In this document: positions 27,513-36,280 of the stretch, piece by piece | Layout: every line of letters starts with the position of its first letter | Position numbering within the stretch: position 1 is the stretch's first letter | Source of the DNA: Pseudoalteromonas undina | Lineage (GTDB): Bacteria; Pseudomonadota; Gammaproteobacteria; Enterobacterales; Alteromonadaceae | Length of the DNA stretch: 64,000 nucleotides | Assembly (NCBI RefSeq): GCF_000238275.3 | Contig: NZ_AHCF03000003.1 | Span: 1,674,001 to 1,738,000, forward strand | Reading direction: 5' to 3' | The notes under the pieces: model-generated | The model's input: only the letters and a program-made list of their open reading frames with translations | The model's database searches: none | Told to the model about the DNA's origin: nothing | Translations under genes and position numbers: made by a program

Positions 27513-28556
27513 CTATTTCAATTCAGCTAGCATTTCATCACTGTAAGGTATGACTTCTTCGCCGTTTTTAATTTTGCTAATGTAATCTGGGTTAGCTATA
27601 AGCGGGCGACCAATAGCAATTAAATCAAATTTATTGTCGTTAATCGCTTCTTTCGCAGTTTCAAAACTATAACTACCTACACCCACTAAGGTACTTGCAT
27701 AACCAGCTCGTAAAAATTCAGAGGTTGATTTACCTTCTAGTGAATCAAAACGCATGCTGTCGTCAAAAATACCGCCGTGTAAATAAGCTAACTTGCGGTT
27801 TTCAAGTTCTGGTAATAAGTAGTCAAATACTGCTTTATCGCGATTGTCTTCGCTCATATTAAAATAAGCACCTGGCGTTAAACGCATAGCGGTACGCTCA
27901 TTGCCTACAACATCAATAACTGCATCGGTTACTTCCAATGCAAAACGAGACATGTTTTCTGGTGTTTGCCCGTACTCGTCATCACGTTCATTTGCCGCAT
28001 AATGTAAAAATTGGTCAATTAAATAACCATTAGCACCGTGAATTTCTACGCCGTCAAAACCCGCTTCCATCGCATTTTCTGCGGCCTTAGCGTAGTCAGC
28101 CACTAAGCCTTTAATGTCGTCTGTAGTTACAGGCTTTGGCGTAACATAAGTGAGCTCGCGCATACGCGGTACTGAACCATCAACCCCTATTGCCGATGGC
28201 GCCAAAACATCACCACCAAAAAAGTGAGGGTGTGCTACACGGCCAACATGCCATAGTTGTGCAAACATTTTTCCGCCATTAGCATGTACTGCGTCAGTGA
28301 CTTTTTTCCAACCTTGAATTTGTTCACTAGTGAAAAGCCCAGGTGTATTTGGATAACCTTGAGCATCAGCACGGATAATAATGGCTTCACTAATAATTAA
28401 GCCTACATCAGCACGGCGAGCGTAGTAATCAACCATGGCTTGTGTTGGCACTAAATTGTCATCTGCCATACAGCGGGTCAATGGTGCCATAAGTACGCGG
28501 TTTTGCAGTTCAATGCTGTTATTTAATTTAAAAGGTGAAAGTAAGTCAATCGACAT
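27513..28556 (-). CDS. nemA: Old Yellow Enzyme family alkene/N-ethylmaleimide reductase
   Basis: This 347-residue flavoprotein reduces activated alkenes, maleimides or nitro compounds using FMN and NADPH. It shows the family start LLSPFKLNNSIELQNRVLMAPLTR, the substrate-binding His and Asn segment VEIHGANGYLIDQFL, and the C-terminal IAIGRPLIANPD that binds the flavin phosphate. I chose the ATG at 28556, preceded by AAAGGA, over the longer frame from 28583. It is divergent from a TetR-family gene, and two matching palindromes lie between them, the same arrangement as electrophile-responsive nemR-nemA systems. The symbol nemA is by family and context. Confidence 0.9.
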   Translation of the reverse strand: MSIDLLSPFKLNNSIELQNRVLMAPLTRCMADDNLVPTQAMVDYYARRADVGLIISEAIIIRADAQGYPNTPGLFTSEQIQGWKKVTDAVHANGGKMFAQLWHVGRVAHPHFFGGDVLAPSAIGVDGSVPRMRELTYVTPKPVTTDDIKGLVADYAKAAENAMEAGFDGVEIHGANGYLIDQFLHYAANERDDEYGQTPENMSRFALEVTDAVIDVVGNERTAMRLTPGAYFNMSEDNRDKAVFDYLLPELENRKLAYLHGGIFDDSMRFDSLEGKSTSEFLRAGYASTLVGVGSYSFETAKEAINDNKFDLIAIGRPLIANPDYISKIKNGEEVIPYSDEMLAELK

Positions 28557-28571
28557 AATATTTATCCTTTG

Positions 28572-28587
28572 TTGAATGTACATTCAA
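28572..28587. promoter_or_regulatory. TetR-type operator 1
   Basis: TTGAATGTACATTCAA is a perfect 16-bp palindrome of the form TTGAAT-N4-ATTCAA, 16 bp before the nemA-like start. A second site of the same form lies 27 bp away (28599-28614). Confidence 0.75.
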
Positions 28588-28598
28588 GATAAGGTCAC

Positions 28599-28614
28599 TT
28601 GAATGAATATTCAA
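28599..28614. promoter_or_regulatory. TetR-type operator 2
   Basis: TTGAATGAATATTCAA repeats the TTGAAT-N4-ATTCAA dyad of operator 1 with a different spacer; flanking C and G extend the arms to 7 bp. Both sites lie between the divergent reductase and TetR genes, as expected for shared repression. Confidence 0.72.
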
Positions 28615-28712
28615 GTATAATTTTGAAACTTTGTTTAAGATTGCGTAAACTCCACCTAGGCCTAAGAAAAATAAATTTATTCATTACTACTCTCTCCACT
28701 AAAAGAGTCATT

Positions 28713-29291
28713 ATGAGAACTGCAGAATTTGATAAAGAGTTTGTACTGCGCCAAGCTATGGCCATGTTTATGCTTCATGGCTATGCAAAAACCAGTATGC
28801 AAAAACTGACTCAAGCCACCCATTTACATCCGGGTTCTTTGTATGGGGCATTTGGTAATAAAAAAGGCATTTTTTTAGCCGCTACGGAGCAATACCAAAC
28901 CGATCGCAATACACAATTTACAGCGCTGTTTGAGCACAGTAATTGTATTTTAGATACGCTGAAACAATACCTTAATATCATTGTGCAAGAATGTATTGAC
29001 GGCGAAGCAACTAAAGTGTGCTTGCTTACAAAAAGCATTAGCGAGGTAGAGGGTAACGATCCACAAATTTGCCACGTATTACGTACTAATTTAACGGCGT
29101 ACGAGCATGCCTTTGCGCAGCAATTACAAAAAGCGATAGATAACAAAGAAATTACCAATGGACGAAGTGCCATAGAGCTAGCACGATTTTGTGTTATGGG
29201 TATTTATGGATTGCGCACTTATGCATTAACAAATCAAGACCCTGACGCACTAAACCAACTAGCCGACGAGCTGCTTGCAGCCATTAGCTAA
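28713..29291 (+). CDS. TetR-family regulator divergent from nemA-like gene
   Basis: This 192-residue protein is a TetR-family repressor. The N-terminal helix-turn-helix runs from about residue 5 to 50 and includes AMAMFMLHGYAKTSMQKLTQATHLHPGSLYGAFGNK, with the usual tyrosine in the recognition helix. The C-terminal domain is all alpha and carries several cysteines (for example in ECIDGEATKVCLL and NDPQICHV), compatible with sensing of electrophiles, though no specific reactive Cys can be assigned. I chose the ATG at 28713, which gives a normal TetR length, over the longer frame from 28599 that would run through operator 2. It probably represses itself and the divergent reductase. Confidence 0.88.
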   Translation: MRTAEFDKEFVLRQAMAMFMLHGYAKTSMQKLTQATHLHPGSLYGAFGNKKGIFLAATEQYQTDRNTQFTALFEHSNCILDTLKQYLNIIVQECIDGEATKVCLLTKSISEVEGNDPQICHVLRTNLTAYEHAFAQQLQKAIDNKEITNGRSAIELARFCVMGIYGLRTYALTNQDPDALNQLADELLAAIS

Positions 29292-29358
29292 ACTTAATTT
29301 TAAAGCGCAGTATGTCGCTGCCTTTTGTATTCCCCCCCACAGTGAGAGAGAGCCAAAA

Positions 29359-29748
29359 ATGACCACTGACAATTTATCAAAGCAAGACGACGTAATTTTA
29401 GGCCTTGGCGCAAAAAAACGACTCGCATACATGTACGAAACTGTGCAACAGTTTAAGCAAGTGTGGATTTTAAACGATGACGACGGCTGCGTAATGCTCA
29501 CTAACGAAGACGACGATTGCGTACCCGTATGGCCAACCCGTGATTTTGCACAAGCATGGGCAACCGGTGAATGGGAAGGATGTACACCTAAAGCAATTCC
29601 AACAGCAGATTGGTTTAGCCGCTGGACGCCAGGCCTTGAAGAAGACGACTTACTAGTTGCCGTGTTCCCTACCGAAGAAGACGACGGCACAATTTTATTT
29701 CCTGATGAATTTCAAGCGCAGCTCAATGCTAAACCCAAAAAATATTAA
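29359..29748 (+). CDS. DUF2750 family cytoplasmic protein
   Basis: This 129-residue acidic protein matches the DUF2750 family by its pattern: a short helix with RLAYMYETVQQFKQVWIL, then DDGCVMLTNEDDDCVPVWP and a WATGEWEGCTP segment leading to an acidic C-terminal half ending FPDEFQAQL. Members are small soluble proteins of unknown function, often present as several paralogues in Alteromonadales and Vibrio. I chose the ATG at 29359 because the longer frame from 29275 starts inside the preceding regulator gene. It follows the TetR gene by 67 bp and may be co-transcribed. A good terminator lies 10 bp after its stop. Confidence 0.78.
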   Translation: MTTDNLSKQDDVILGLGAKKRLAYMYETVQQFKQVWILNDDDGCVMLTNEDDDCVPVWPTRDFAQAWATGEWEGCTPKAIPTADWFSRWTPGLEEDDLLVAVFPTEEDDGTILFPDEFQAQLNAKPKKY

Positions 29749-29757
29749 ACTGCCCAT

Positions 29758-29782
29758 AAAGCCATTTTGACAAATGGCTTTT
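29758..29782 (+). terminator. Terminator after DUF2750 gene
   Basis: AAAGCCATTT and AAATGGCTTT form a 10-bp stem around a TGAC loop, continuing into TT. It lies 10 bp after the stop. Confidence 0.8.
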
Positions 29783-30029
29783 AAATTACCTTCTTGTTAT
29801 TAGCAACCGTTCACGCACAAACCATCACTAGAAGCAGTCATACAATAGCCAAACTAAATAAATTATTAACCCTTTAATTAATCATTAACTATATTTTTAT
29901 AATAACAGCTCACCGTTTAGTGATTAAAGTTAGTAACTACAAAGCAAAAATACGCTAAAGCGGTCATAACTATAATTATTCTGTTAAAAATGCAGTACAA
30001 TTTTTACCGGTCACTAACTTAGGTATTAC

Positions 30030-31679
30030 ATGCGGTACACTTTCAATTTTATATGTTGTTTACTATTTCAAACCATTAGTTTTAATGCTTTTGCTGTAGC
30101 ATTAAATCAAAATGACAGCTTACAACTAAAGTCTGCTATGTGGCATCAAGTAGATTTAGCTAAACCAACCCAAGGTGAACAACTCGTTAATGCTTATAAC
30201 AATATAAGTACTCCCGTCACTTCACTGTATAGTGCCCATGGCAGTGCAATAGCAAAAATTAGTTTAACCACAACGAGTGCAGGACGCTGGTATATAATCC
30301 CCCAAATTAATTATTTAGATAGTGGCGTTGCTTTTTATCAAGATACTAGTGGGATCAGAAAAGTCGCTGATTTTTCACAAGATAGTGCCAGCCCATCAGC
30401 CATTGTAATGCACAGCCAAGCTTTTGAGTTACAGCTAGAAGCTAATTCACACGGTGTTTTATGGCTTTATATTAATGCTAAGCACTTTGCCAAACCTGTT
30501 AGTATTAACGTTATTCCTCAATCTGAGTTTGTTAAACTTCAGTTTTATATCAATTCATTAAGCTTAGTGTCTATTACGATAATGCTGACCTTGGCCTGCA
30601 TGGCCTTAATAATGTTCTTTAAAACACAACATCGCGTGGCGTTATTTTGTGCAGGTTACATAGGGTTACACGGCATTGGCTGGGCATTCGCGGCGGGGAT
30701 AGTTGCGTTACTTTTTAATTACCACGCAATTAACACCCATTACTTTGGCATGTATATTTTTGCCTTCGCTATTGCTTGTGCCAGCTCATTTGCATATTAC
30801 TTATTTAACTTTGACCAACATACCCGCACTGGTATTAGCCGATTTTTAAAATACTTCTCCATAACCGCACTTGCCTGTGGTTTTTTAAACCTCTTTTTAC
30901 CCTTTCATTGGGTGTTTTATTTAGCTCATTTCCTTGCTGCCATTTGGGTGTATTTAAGCTTAAAACTGGGCTTTACAATGCTGGGGATGAAAGACTTTAG
31001 AGCGAAATATTTTTTAACTGGCAACCTTGTTTATAGCTTGTCCTTAGTTATTTTTATTTTATCGCACCTAAATTTAATAGAAATAAGTTCACCTGAATTA
31101 TGGGTACTTATTGCTCTGGCCATTGATTGTATCTGTATTTTACTTTCTTTATCTGAATGGCTAAAAATAAAGCAAAATAATTTTATAAAAGCGCTAGAGC
31201 TATCACGCATAGACCCACTCACCAAAGTAGGAAACCGGCTGCAATTACAAGAAACACTTGATAACTTAGATAATTTTTATCTCATTGTGTTTATAGATTG
31301 CGACAATATTAAAAGCGTTAACGATCACCTAGGTCATGCTCACGGTGACAAGCTACTCATTGAGGTTACGCGGTTAATACAAAATGCGTTAGCCGACAAA
31401 GGCGAGGTATGCAGAACCGGCGGTGATGAGTTTATTTGTGTGTGTAACGTCAAATCAGCACAACAGCTCGCCCAACTCATCCTGAGCATAAACGAGTCAT
31501 TAAACTATATTCATCAACAAGTTCAAAAACATTGGCCGTTATCAGGCGTGAGCTATGGCTTAGCAAGTAGTGAGGAATGTAATGACTACAAAGCCTGCTT
31601 AACTTTAGCCGACCAACGAATGTATACATTAAAACATCAGCGTAAAAACAAACGCCAAGTACAAAGCCAACACGCTTAA
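30030..31679 (+). CDS. 7TMR-DISM type membrane diguanylate cyclase
   Basis: This 549-residue protein should make cyclic di-GMP in response to an extracellular cue. A signal peptide (about 1-24) is followed by a periplasmic beta-rich domain (about 25-175) typical of 7TMR-DISM sensors, seven membrane helices (about 180-380), and a C-terminal GGDEF domain. The active-site motif is intact: RTGGDEF at 462-468, with LSRIDPLTKVGNRLQL at the domain start and a D-N-x-K-x-x-N-D segment (DCDNIKSVND) for metal and substrate. No EAL domain follows and no clear RxxD inhibitory site was found before GGDEF. It stands alone between terminators. Confidence 0.9.
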   Translation: MRYTFNFICCLLFQTISFNAFAVALNQNDSLQLKSAMWHQVDLAKPTQGEQLVNAYNNISTPVTSLYSAHGSAIAKISLTTTSAGRWYIIPQINYLDSGVAFYQDTSGIRKVADFSQDSASPSAIVMHSQAFELQLEANSHGVLWLYINAKHFAKPVSINVIPQSEFVKLQFYINSLSLVSITIMLTLACMALIMFFKTQHRVALFCAGYIGLHGIGWAFAAGIVALLFNYHAINTHYFGMYIFAFAIACASSFAYYLFNFDQHTRTGISRFLKYFSITALACGFLNLFLPFHWVFYLAHFLAAIWVYLSLKLGFTMLGMKDFRAKYFLTGNLVYSLSLVIFILSHLNLIEISSPELWVLIALAIDCICILLSLSEWLKIKQNNFIKALELSRIDPLTKVGNRLQLQETLDNLDNFYLIVFIDCDNIKSVNDHLGHAHGDKLLIEVTRLIQNALADKGEVCRTGGDEFICVCNVKSAQQLAQLILSINESLNYIHQQVQKHWPLSGVSYGLASSEECNDYKACLTLADQRMYTLKHQRKNKRQVQSQHA

Positions 31680-31694
31680 CTTTATTACAGGCAC

Positions 31695-31719
31695 AAAAAA
31701 GGACGTCCTGAGACGTCCT
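31695..31719 (-). terminator. Terminator of tRNA-Ser transcript
   Basis: On the minus strand AGGACGTC and GACGTCCT form an 8-bp stem with a TCAG loop followed by six T residues. It lies 12 bp after the tRNA-Ser 3' end. Confidence 0.88.
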
Positions 31720-31731
31720 AATATAGAATAA

Positions 31732-31821
31732 TGGTGGAGAGAGAGGGATTCGAACCCTCGTTAGGGATTAACCTAAACACACTTTCCAGGCGTGCGCCTT
31801 CAGCCACTCAGCCATCTCTCC
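31732..31821 (-). tRNA. tRNA-Ser (anticodon GGA)
   Basis: The minus strand folds into a tRNA with a long variable arm, as expected for Ser. The acceptor stem pairs GGAGAGA with TCTCTCC, the anticodon loop CTGGAAA gives GGA, and the T arm contains GTTCGAATC. CCA is encoded. The base before CCA reads A, while most bacterial tRNA-Ser carry G at this discriminator position. Confidence 0.95.
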
Positions 31822-31937
31822 ACAATGTTGCTTTGCAACAGCGCGCTATAGTATGAAATACACTTGCTTGGTGCAAGGCCTTTTTAACATCATGCTTTTA
31901 ACTGCTCAATAATCAAACTAACTACTCATAAGCAAAT

Positions 31938-31965
31938 AAAAAGGCGATACCTGAGTATCGCCTTT
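31938..31965 (-). terminator. Terminator of nadA
   Basis: AAAGGCGATAC and GTATCGCCTTT form an 11-bp stem around a 4-nt loop, followed on the minus strand by TTATTTG. It lies about 25 bp after the nadA stop. Confidence 0.88.
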
Positions 31966-31990
31966 ATCTAATGCATTATATTGCTATTTA

Positions 31991-33031
31991 TTATTTTGCC
32001 ATATTGGCTGTAAAGTCTAGCATGCGATTTAATGATTTAAGTGCGCCTTCACGCAAATCCATATCAACAAACACTTCTTTACCGCTGGCATCAATCAGTG
32101 CTTCCTCAATCGCTTGTAAGCCGTTCATTGCCATCCAAGGGCAGTGAGCGCAAGTTTTACATGTAGCGCCGCTACCAGCCGTTGGCGCTTCAAAAAACTC
32201 TTTATCTGGGCATAGTTGCTGCATTTTATAAAAGATACCGCGATCGGTCGCCACAATAAACTTTTTATTAGGCATAGTTTGCGCTGCTTTAATAAGCTGG
32301 CTAGTAGAGCCAACAGCATCAGCGAGTTCAACAATTTCAGCCGGTGATTCGGGATGCACCAATACGCCTGCATCTGGATGCAAGACTTTAAAGTCTTTTA
32401 GCGCTTTGGTTTTGAACTCATCATGTACAATACATGCGCCGTTCCACATGATCATATCGGCGCCAGTATTCTTTTGAATATAACTGCCTAAATGCTTATC
32501 TGGGCCCCAAATGATTTTTTCGCCTTGCTCATCTAAGTGCTCTACTATTTCAAGTGCACACGATGAGGTAACTATCCAATCAGCACGCGCTTTAACCGCG
32601 GTAGAAGTGTTAGCATACACTACCACTTTACGGTCTGGGTGTTGATCACAAAACGCTGAAAACTCATCCACTGGGCAACCAATATCTAATGAACAAGTCG
32701 CTTCAAGTGTTGGCATAACCACGGTTTTGTTAGGGGTTAAAATTTTAGCAGTCTCACCCATAAAACGTACACCCGCGACGATGATCATATCGGCTTCATG
32801 GCGAGCGCCAAAACGCGCCATTTCGAGTGAATCGGCTACACAGCCGCCCGTTTCTTCAGCAAGTGCTTGAATTTCAGGATCAGTGTAATAATGAGCAACA
32901 AGTACCGCGTTTTTCTCTTGCAGTAATTGTTTTATACGCGCTTTATATTCGCCTTTTTCGTCTTGTGTTAACGGTGCCGGCTTAGGAGGGAAAATATAAC
33001 CTTCAGGCATAATAGTTTGAGCTAAACTCAT
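31991..33031 (-). CDS. nadA: Quinolinate synthase NadA
   Basis: NadA condenses iminoaspartate with dihydroxyacetone phosphate to quinolinate in NAD biosynthesis, using a [4Fe-4S] cluster. The 346-residue protein shows [36 protein letters not shown], and three cysteine regions expected to bind the cluster: CSLDIGCP, the Cys in GACIVHDEF, and [10 protein letters not shown]. Length agrees with the E. coli enzyme (347). I chose the ATG at 33031 rather than the GTG at 33043; the difference is four residues and the choice is not strongly decided by a ribosome-binding site. It is monocistronic, with its own terminator. Confidence 0.95.
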   Translation of the reverse strand: MSLAQTIMPEGYIFPPKPAPLTQDEKGEYKARIKQLLQEKNAVLVAHYYTDPEIQALAEETGGCVADSLEMARFGARHEADMIIVAGVRFMGETAKILTPNKTVVMPTLEATCSLDIGCPVDEFSAFCDQHPDRKVVVYANTSTAVKARADWIVTSSCALEIVEHLDEQGEKIIWGPDKHLGSYIQKNTGADMIMWNGACIVHDEFKTKALKDFKVLHPDAGVLVHPESPAEIVELADAVGSTSQLIKAAQTMPNKKFIVATDRGIFYKMQQLCPDKEFFEAPTAGSGATCKTCAHCPWMAMNGLQAIEEALIDASGKEVFVDMDLREGALKSLNRMLDFTANMAK

Positions 33032-33179
33032 GTTCTCGACCACTTTATTTACAGTGCAATTAATAGCGCAAATTATACGAGAAACGAACGCTAAATAATA
33101 GCAATCTAGTCAGGCAGTTTATAAATAAAAATAAGGGAGATACTAAGAAATATATTATACGGAGAAAGTGTACCAGAAG

Positions 33180-33255
33180 TGGTGGGTCATGATGGACTTG
33201 AACCATCGACCAATGGATTAAAAGTCCACTGCTCTACCAACTGAGCTAATGACCC
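33180..33255 (-). tRNA. tRNA-Lys (anticodon TTT), downstream copy
   Basis: The minus strand gives a standard 76-nt tRNA with encoded CCA: acceptor GGGTCAT/ATGACCC, D arm TAGCTCAGTTGGTAGAGC, anticodon loop CTTTTAA with TTT, and T loop GGTTCAAGTCC. It appears identical to the copy 70 bp upstream at 33326-33401, with which it is probably co-transcribed. Confidence 0.97.
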
Positions 33256-33325
33256 GCTCACTGTGCTTGTTAACACTTTACGTAAATCCGCCGATTAAAG
33301 ACCAAACTTTATTAACAATAAAGAA

Positions 33326-33401
33326 TGGTGGGTCATGATGGACTTGAACCATCGACCAATGGATTAAAAGTCCACTGCTCTACCAACTGAGCTAATGACC
33401 C
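33326..33401 (-). tRNA. tRNA-Lys (anticodon TTT), promoter-proximal copy
   Basis: The same tRNA-Lys sequence as the copy at 33180-33255, again with encoded CCA. It is first in the transcript, about 50 bp after a strong promoter with a GC-rich discriminator. Confidence 0.97.
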
Positions 33402-33454
33402 GCTCTTTTTGTCGCATTTCGAGTGGGGTTACCATTCGTTTGCTGCGGGCGCTT

Positions 33455-33482
33455 ATAATACTTATTTATAAAATGAGTGCAA
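33455..33482 (-). promoter_or_regulatory. Promoter of the tRNA-Lys pair
   Basis: On the minus strand TTGCAC, a 16-bp spacer and TATTAT form a sigma-70 promoter, followed by the GC-rich stretch AAGCGCCCGC. A GC-rich discriminator is the mark of stringently controlled stable-RNA promoters. Confidence 0.75.
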
Positions 33483-33572
33483 CCGAAATTGTCTCTTTTT
33501 TTAAGTTTTTATGTCTAGTTGAGCAAATTTAGACCGCTTATGACAAAAAGCAGTCTAATCAAGCATCAACAT

Positions 33573-34325
33573 TTATTTTGATAAGCGATCTGTGGCTAGT
33601 TTAGCAGCAGTTGTACTTGGGTACTGATTGATTAGCTCATTCAGTATTTTTTGCGCTTCAGCCTTTAACCCTTGCTCTTGTAAAAGTGTACCAAGCTTTA
33701 ACATTGCATCTGGGCGCTTATTTGAATTTGGAAATTCGTTAACAACTACTTTGAAATGCTCGGCTGCTTTTACACCGTCATTTTTAATCGTTAATAATTG
33801 CCCAAGCCAATAATGTGCGTTTGAGGTGTACACTGAATTTGGATACGTTGTTAAGAACGCTTGAAACTCTGGAATGGCTTGATCATAGCGCTTATCTTTC
33901 ATTATAAGCGCAACAGCACGCTCGTACGCTTCGTTTTCAGATAAATCACTGCTGTAGCTCTGATCGCTACCTGGTTGCGTGTAGTCTGTTGTAGGCGCTG
34001 GAGTAGCTGGTTTAGCATATGCTTGGCTAACACGGTTTTCTATTTCTTGATAAAGCTCGCGCTGGCGCTGCAATACCTTTTCAAGTTTATAGCTTTGCTC
34101 TTCGGTAACACCGCGAATTTGACTCACTTCATCTTGCAGTAAGTTAAGCTGTTGCTGTAACTCTACTTGTAAGAAATTACGCTGTTGCATCATGCTTTCA
34201 AGGGTTGCTAAACGCTTTTCAATGCTCGACTGTGAACTTGCAGCTTCTGAAACAGGAGCGGGAGCAGCCATTAACTGGGTGCTCCCGCTCAATATCATGG
34301 CTGCCAAAATAATTTTCGGCTTCAT
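33573..34325 (-). CDS. cpoB: Cell division coordinator CpoB (YbgF)
   Basis: CpoB is a periplasmic protein that links outer-membrane constriction by Tol-Pal with septal peptidoglycan synthesis by PBP1B. The 250-residue protein has a signal peptide (about 1-21), an N-terminal coiled coil (about 30-95, IEKRLATLESMMQQRNFLQVELQQ region) used for trimerisation, a Pro/Thr/Ser linker, and C-terminal TPR repeats with YWLGQLL and DAMLKLGTLL. It is the last gene of tolQRAB-pal-cpoB, 13 bp after pal. Confidence 0.94.
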   Translation of the reverse strand: MKPKIILAAMILSGSTQLMAAPAPVSEAASSQSSIEKRLATLESMMQQRNFLQVELQQQLNLLQDEVSQIRGVTEEQSYKLEKVLQRQRELYQEIENRVSQAYAKPATPAPTTDYTQPGSDQSYSSDLSENEAYERAVALIMKDKRYDQAIPEFQAFLTTYPNSVYTSNAHYWLGQLLTIKNDGVKAAEHFKVVVNEFPNSNKRPDAMLKLGTLLQEQGLKAEAQKILNELINQYPSTTAAKLATDRLSK

Positions 34326-34338
34326 AATATCTCTTATC

Positions 34339-34878
34339 TTAGTAAACTAGTACCGCACGGCGGTTTTTAGCGAAAGCTTCTTCAGTGCGAGATTTAACCA
34401 TTGGTTTCTCTTCACCGTAGCTAACTACTGACATTTGGCTTGCAGAAACACCTAAGCTTTGTAGGTATTTTTCAACTGCTTGTCCACGGTGCTCACCAAG
34501 TGCAATGTTGTACTCTGGTGTACCGCGCTCATCTGCGTGGCCTTCGATTAATACTTTAACAGAAGGGTTTTTAACTAAAAACTCAGCGTGTGCACGAAGT
34601 AGCTCGCCGTATTGACCTTGAATCGTTGCAGTGTCAAAGCCAAAGTAAATGATTTGCTCTTGACGAAGCGCTTCGTACTTTTGACGAAGTTGCTCTTCTG
34701 CTTTTTGCTCTGGCGTCATTGTTGCTACTTCAACTGTATCAGTTGTTGTTTGCTCAACAGTTGCTTGGTTAGACTGGTTAGCTGCATTTTCATCGATATC
34801 TGAAGATGAGCTACAAGCTGCTAGCGTCATTACTGGCACAGCAATTAGCAGGCCTTTAAGTATTTTGTTAAGTTGCAT
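34339..34878 (-). CDS. pal: Peptidoglycan-associated lipoprotein Pal
   Basis: Pal is an outer-membrane lipoprotein that binds peptidoglycan and TolB, completing the Tol-Pal system. The 179-residue protein has a lipoprotein signal with lipobox LAAC near residue 22, a disordered acidic Thr/Gln linker, and a C-terminal OmpA-like domain with YFGFDTATI, VLIEGHADERGTPEYN, GEHRGQAVEKYL and KNRRAVLVY. I chose the ATG at 34878, which starts the lipoprotein signal, over the longer frame from 34935 that would begin inside tolB. The conserved Asp and Arg residues for diaminopimelate binding lie in the HADERGT segment. Confidence 0.95.
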   Translation of the reverse strand: MQLNKILKGLLIAVPVMTLAACSSSSDIDENAANQSNQATVEQTTTDTVEVATMTPEQKAEEQLRQKYEALRQEQIIYFGFDTATIQGQYGELLRAHAEFLVKNPSVKVLIEGHADERGTPEYNIALGEHRGQAVEKYLQSLGVSASQMSVVSYGEEKPMVKSRTEEAFAKNRRAVLVY

Positions 34879-34913
34879 TGAGTAGATTCCTATTTTGAGT
34901 AAACCAGCAATTA

Positions 34914-36272
34914 TTACTGTAAATATGGCGACCAAGCCGGTGCCTTCACTTGTCCATCAAGCACAGGTAAGCGTGCTTTAAAACGGCCGTCCATCGATAC
35001 TAGCGCAAGTACCTGTTTATTATTATGGAGCGTGCTGTATATAATCATCGAGCCATTTGGCGCTATGCTCGGCGATTCATCAAGGCGAGTTCGAGTTAAA
35101 ACTTGGAACGCACCTGTAGCCAACTCTTTCTTAGCAAGATGATACTGTCCGTTAGTACGGTTTACCATCACTAATTCTTTTCCGTCTGGCGAAATAGAAC
35201 CCGCTAGGTTCATGTCACCATCAAAGGTTAATCTTTGAGATCTGCCAGTTTTTAAATTTAACTTATAAATCTGAGCATTACCACCCCTTTCCGACGTAAA
35301 TACTATATCTTGACCATTTGGGTACCACGAAGGTTCGGTATCTATACTACGATGGCGTGTTAATCGTGTCTCTTTACGTGTTAGTAAGTCTAATAAGTAA
35401 ACCTCAGTTGCACCAGTTTTATCTTTTGACAGCACTAACAGTAGCTTTTTACCGTCTGGCGAGAACTGCGGCGCACCGTTAATTCCTTTATAGCTGGTGA
35501 TCAATTCACGTTTACCGGTATAAATGTCTTGAATAAAAATTTGGCTCTGGCGATTTTCGAACGTTACATACGCTAATTTAGTCCCATCGGGCGACCATAC
35601 TGGCGACATTAACGGCTCTTTTGAGCGTAATAGTACTTGTTCATTGAAGCCATCGTAGTCGGCAACCACTAACTGATACGGCTTTTCATCAGTATCACGT
35701 ACAATAACATAGGCTATTTTTGTTAAAAACGCGCCTTTTTCACCAGTTAGTTTTTCATAAATCACATCACTAATACGATGCGAGTAGCGACGAAAACCGG
35801 TTTCACCAATCACGCTTTGACGCGCTTCTAAAATATGGTCTTGGCTTTGAACCAGCTTACCGTTGCTCATCATTTGTGTTTCACCGCCAGTGATTTGGCC
35901 GCGAATAACATCAACCAACTCATAACGCACTAAATAGCGTCCATTGGTTTGCTGCTCTACTTCACCAACCAATACAGCCTCGACACCTTTATTAACCCAG
36001 GCACCATAATCAATATCAGCATCTTTATGAGGTTGTTGCGGCATTTGCGACACACTCACAGGCTTAAACTTACCGCTGCGCATTAAATCGGCAGCAATTA
36101 CATCACTTAGCTGCTGTGGAATAGGACCAATACCTTGGTATTTAAATGGCACAATCGCAATCGGTCTTGCGCCGTCAATACCTTCAGTAATAACAATTTC
36201 AAGTGCCGCATGTGCAACACCCTGAAACCCTAATATTAAAACTAAACAGGCTATTTTAATTTTGTTAAACAT
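34914..36272 (-). CDS. tolB: Tol-Pal system beta-propeller protein TolB
   Basis: TolB is a periplasmic protein that contacts Pal through its six-bladed propeller and TolA through its N terminus. The 452-residue protein has a signal peptide (1-22, ending AHA-ALE), the mature start [20 protein letters not shown], an N-terminal alpha/beta domain, and repeated blades with SPDGxx[11 protein letters not shown]-type motifs, for example [11 protein letters not shown] and [12 protein letters not shown]. It lies 8 bp after tolA. Length matches the family. Confidence 0.95.
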   Translation of the reverse strand: MFNKIKIACLVLILGFQGVAHAALEIVITEGIDGARPIAIVPFKYQGIGPIPQQLSDVIAADLMRSGKFKPVSVSQMPQQPHKDADIDYGAWVNKGVEAVLVGEVEQQTNGRYLVRYELVDVIRGQITGGETQMMSNGKLVQSQDHILEARQSVIGETGFRRYSHRISDVIYEKLTGEKGAFLTKIAYVIVRDTDEKPYQLVVADYDGFNEQVLLRSKEPLMSPVWSPDGTKLAYVTFENRQSQIFIQDIYTGKRELITSYKGINGAPQFSPDGKKLLLVLSKDKTGATEVYLLDLLTRKETRLTRHRSIDTEPSWYPNGQDIVFTSERGGNAQIYKLNLKTGRSQRLTFDGDMNLAGSISPDGKELVMVNRTNGQYHLAKKELATGAFQVLTRTRLDESPSIAPNGSMIIYSTLHNNKQVLALVSMDGRFKARLPVLDGQVKAPAWSPYLQ

Positions 36273-36280
36273 GTCATCCC

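Noticed and set aside
33180..33401. CRISPR-like repetition
   Set aside because: The repeated 76-nt units are two identical tRNA-Lys genes; no spacer-repeat array exists in the window.
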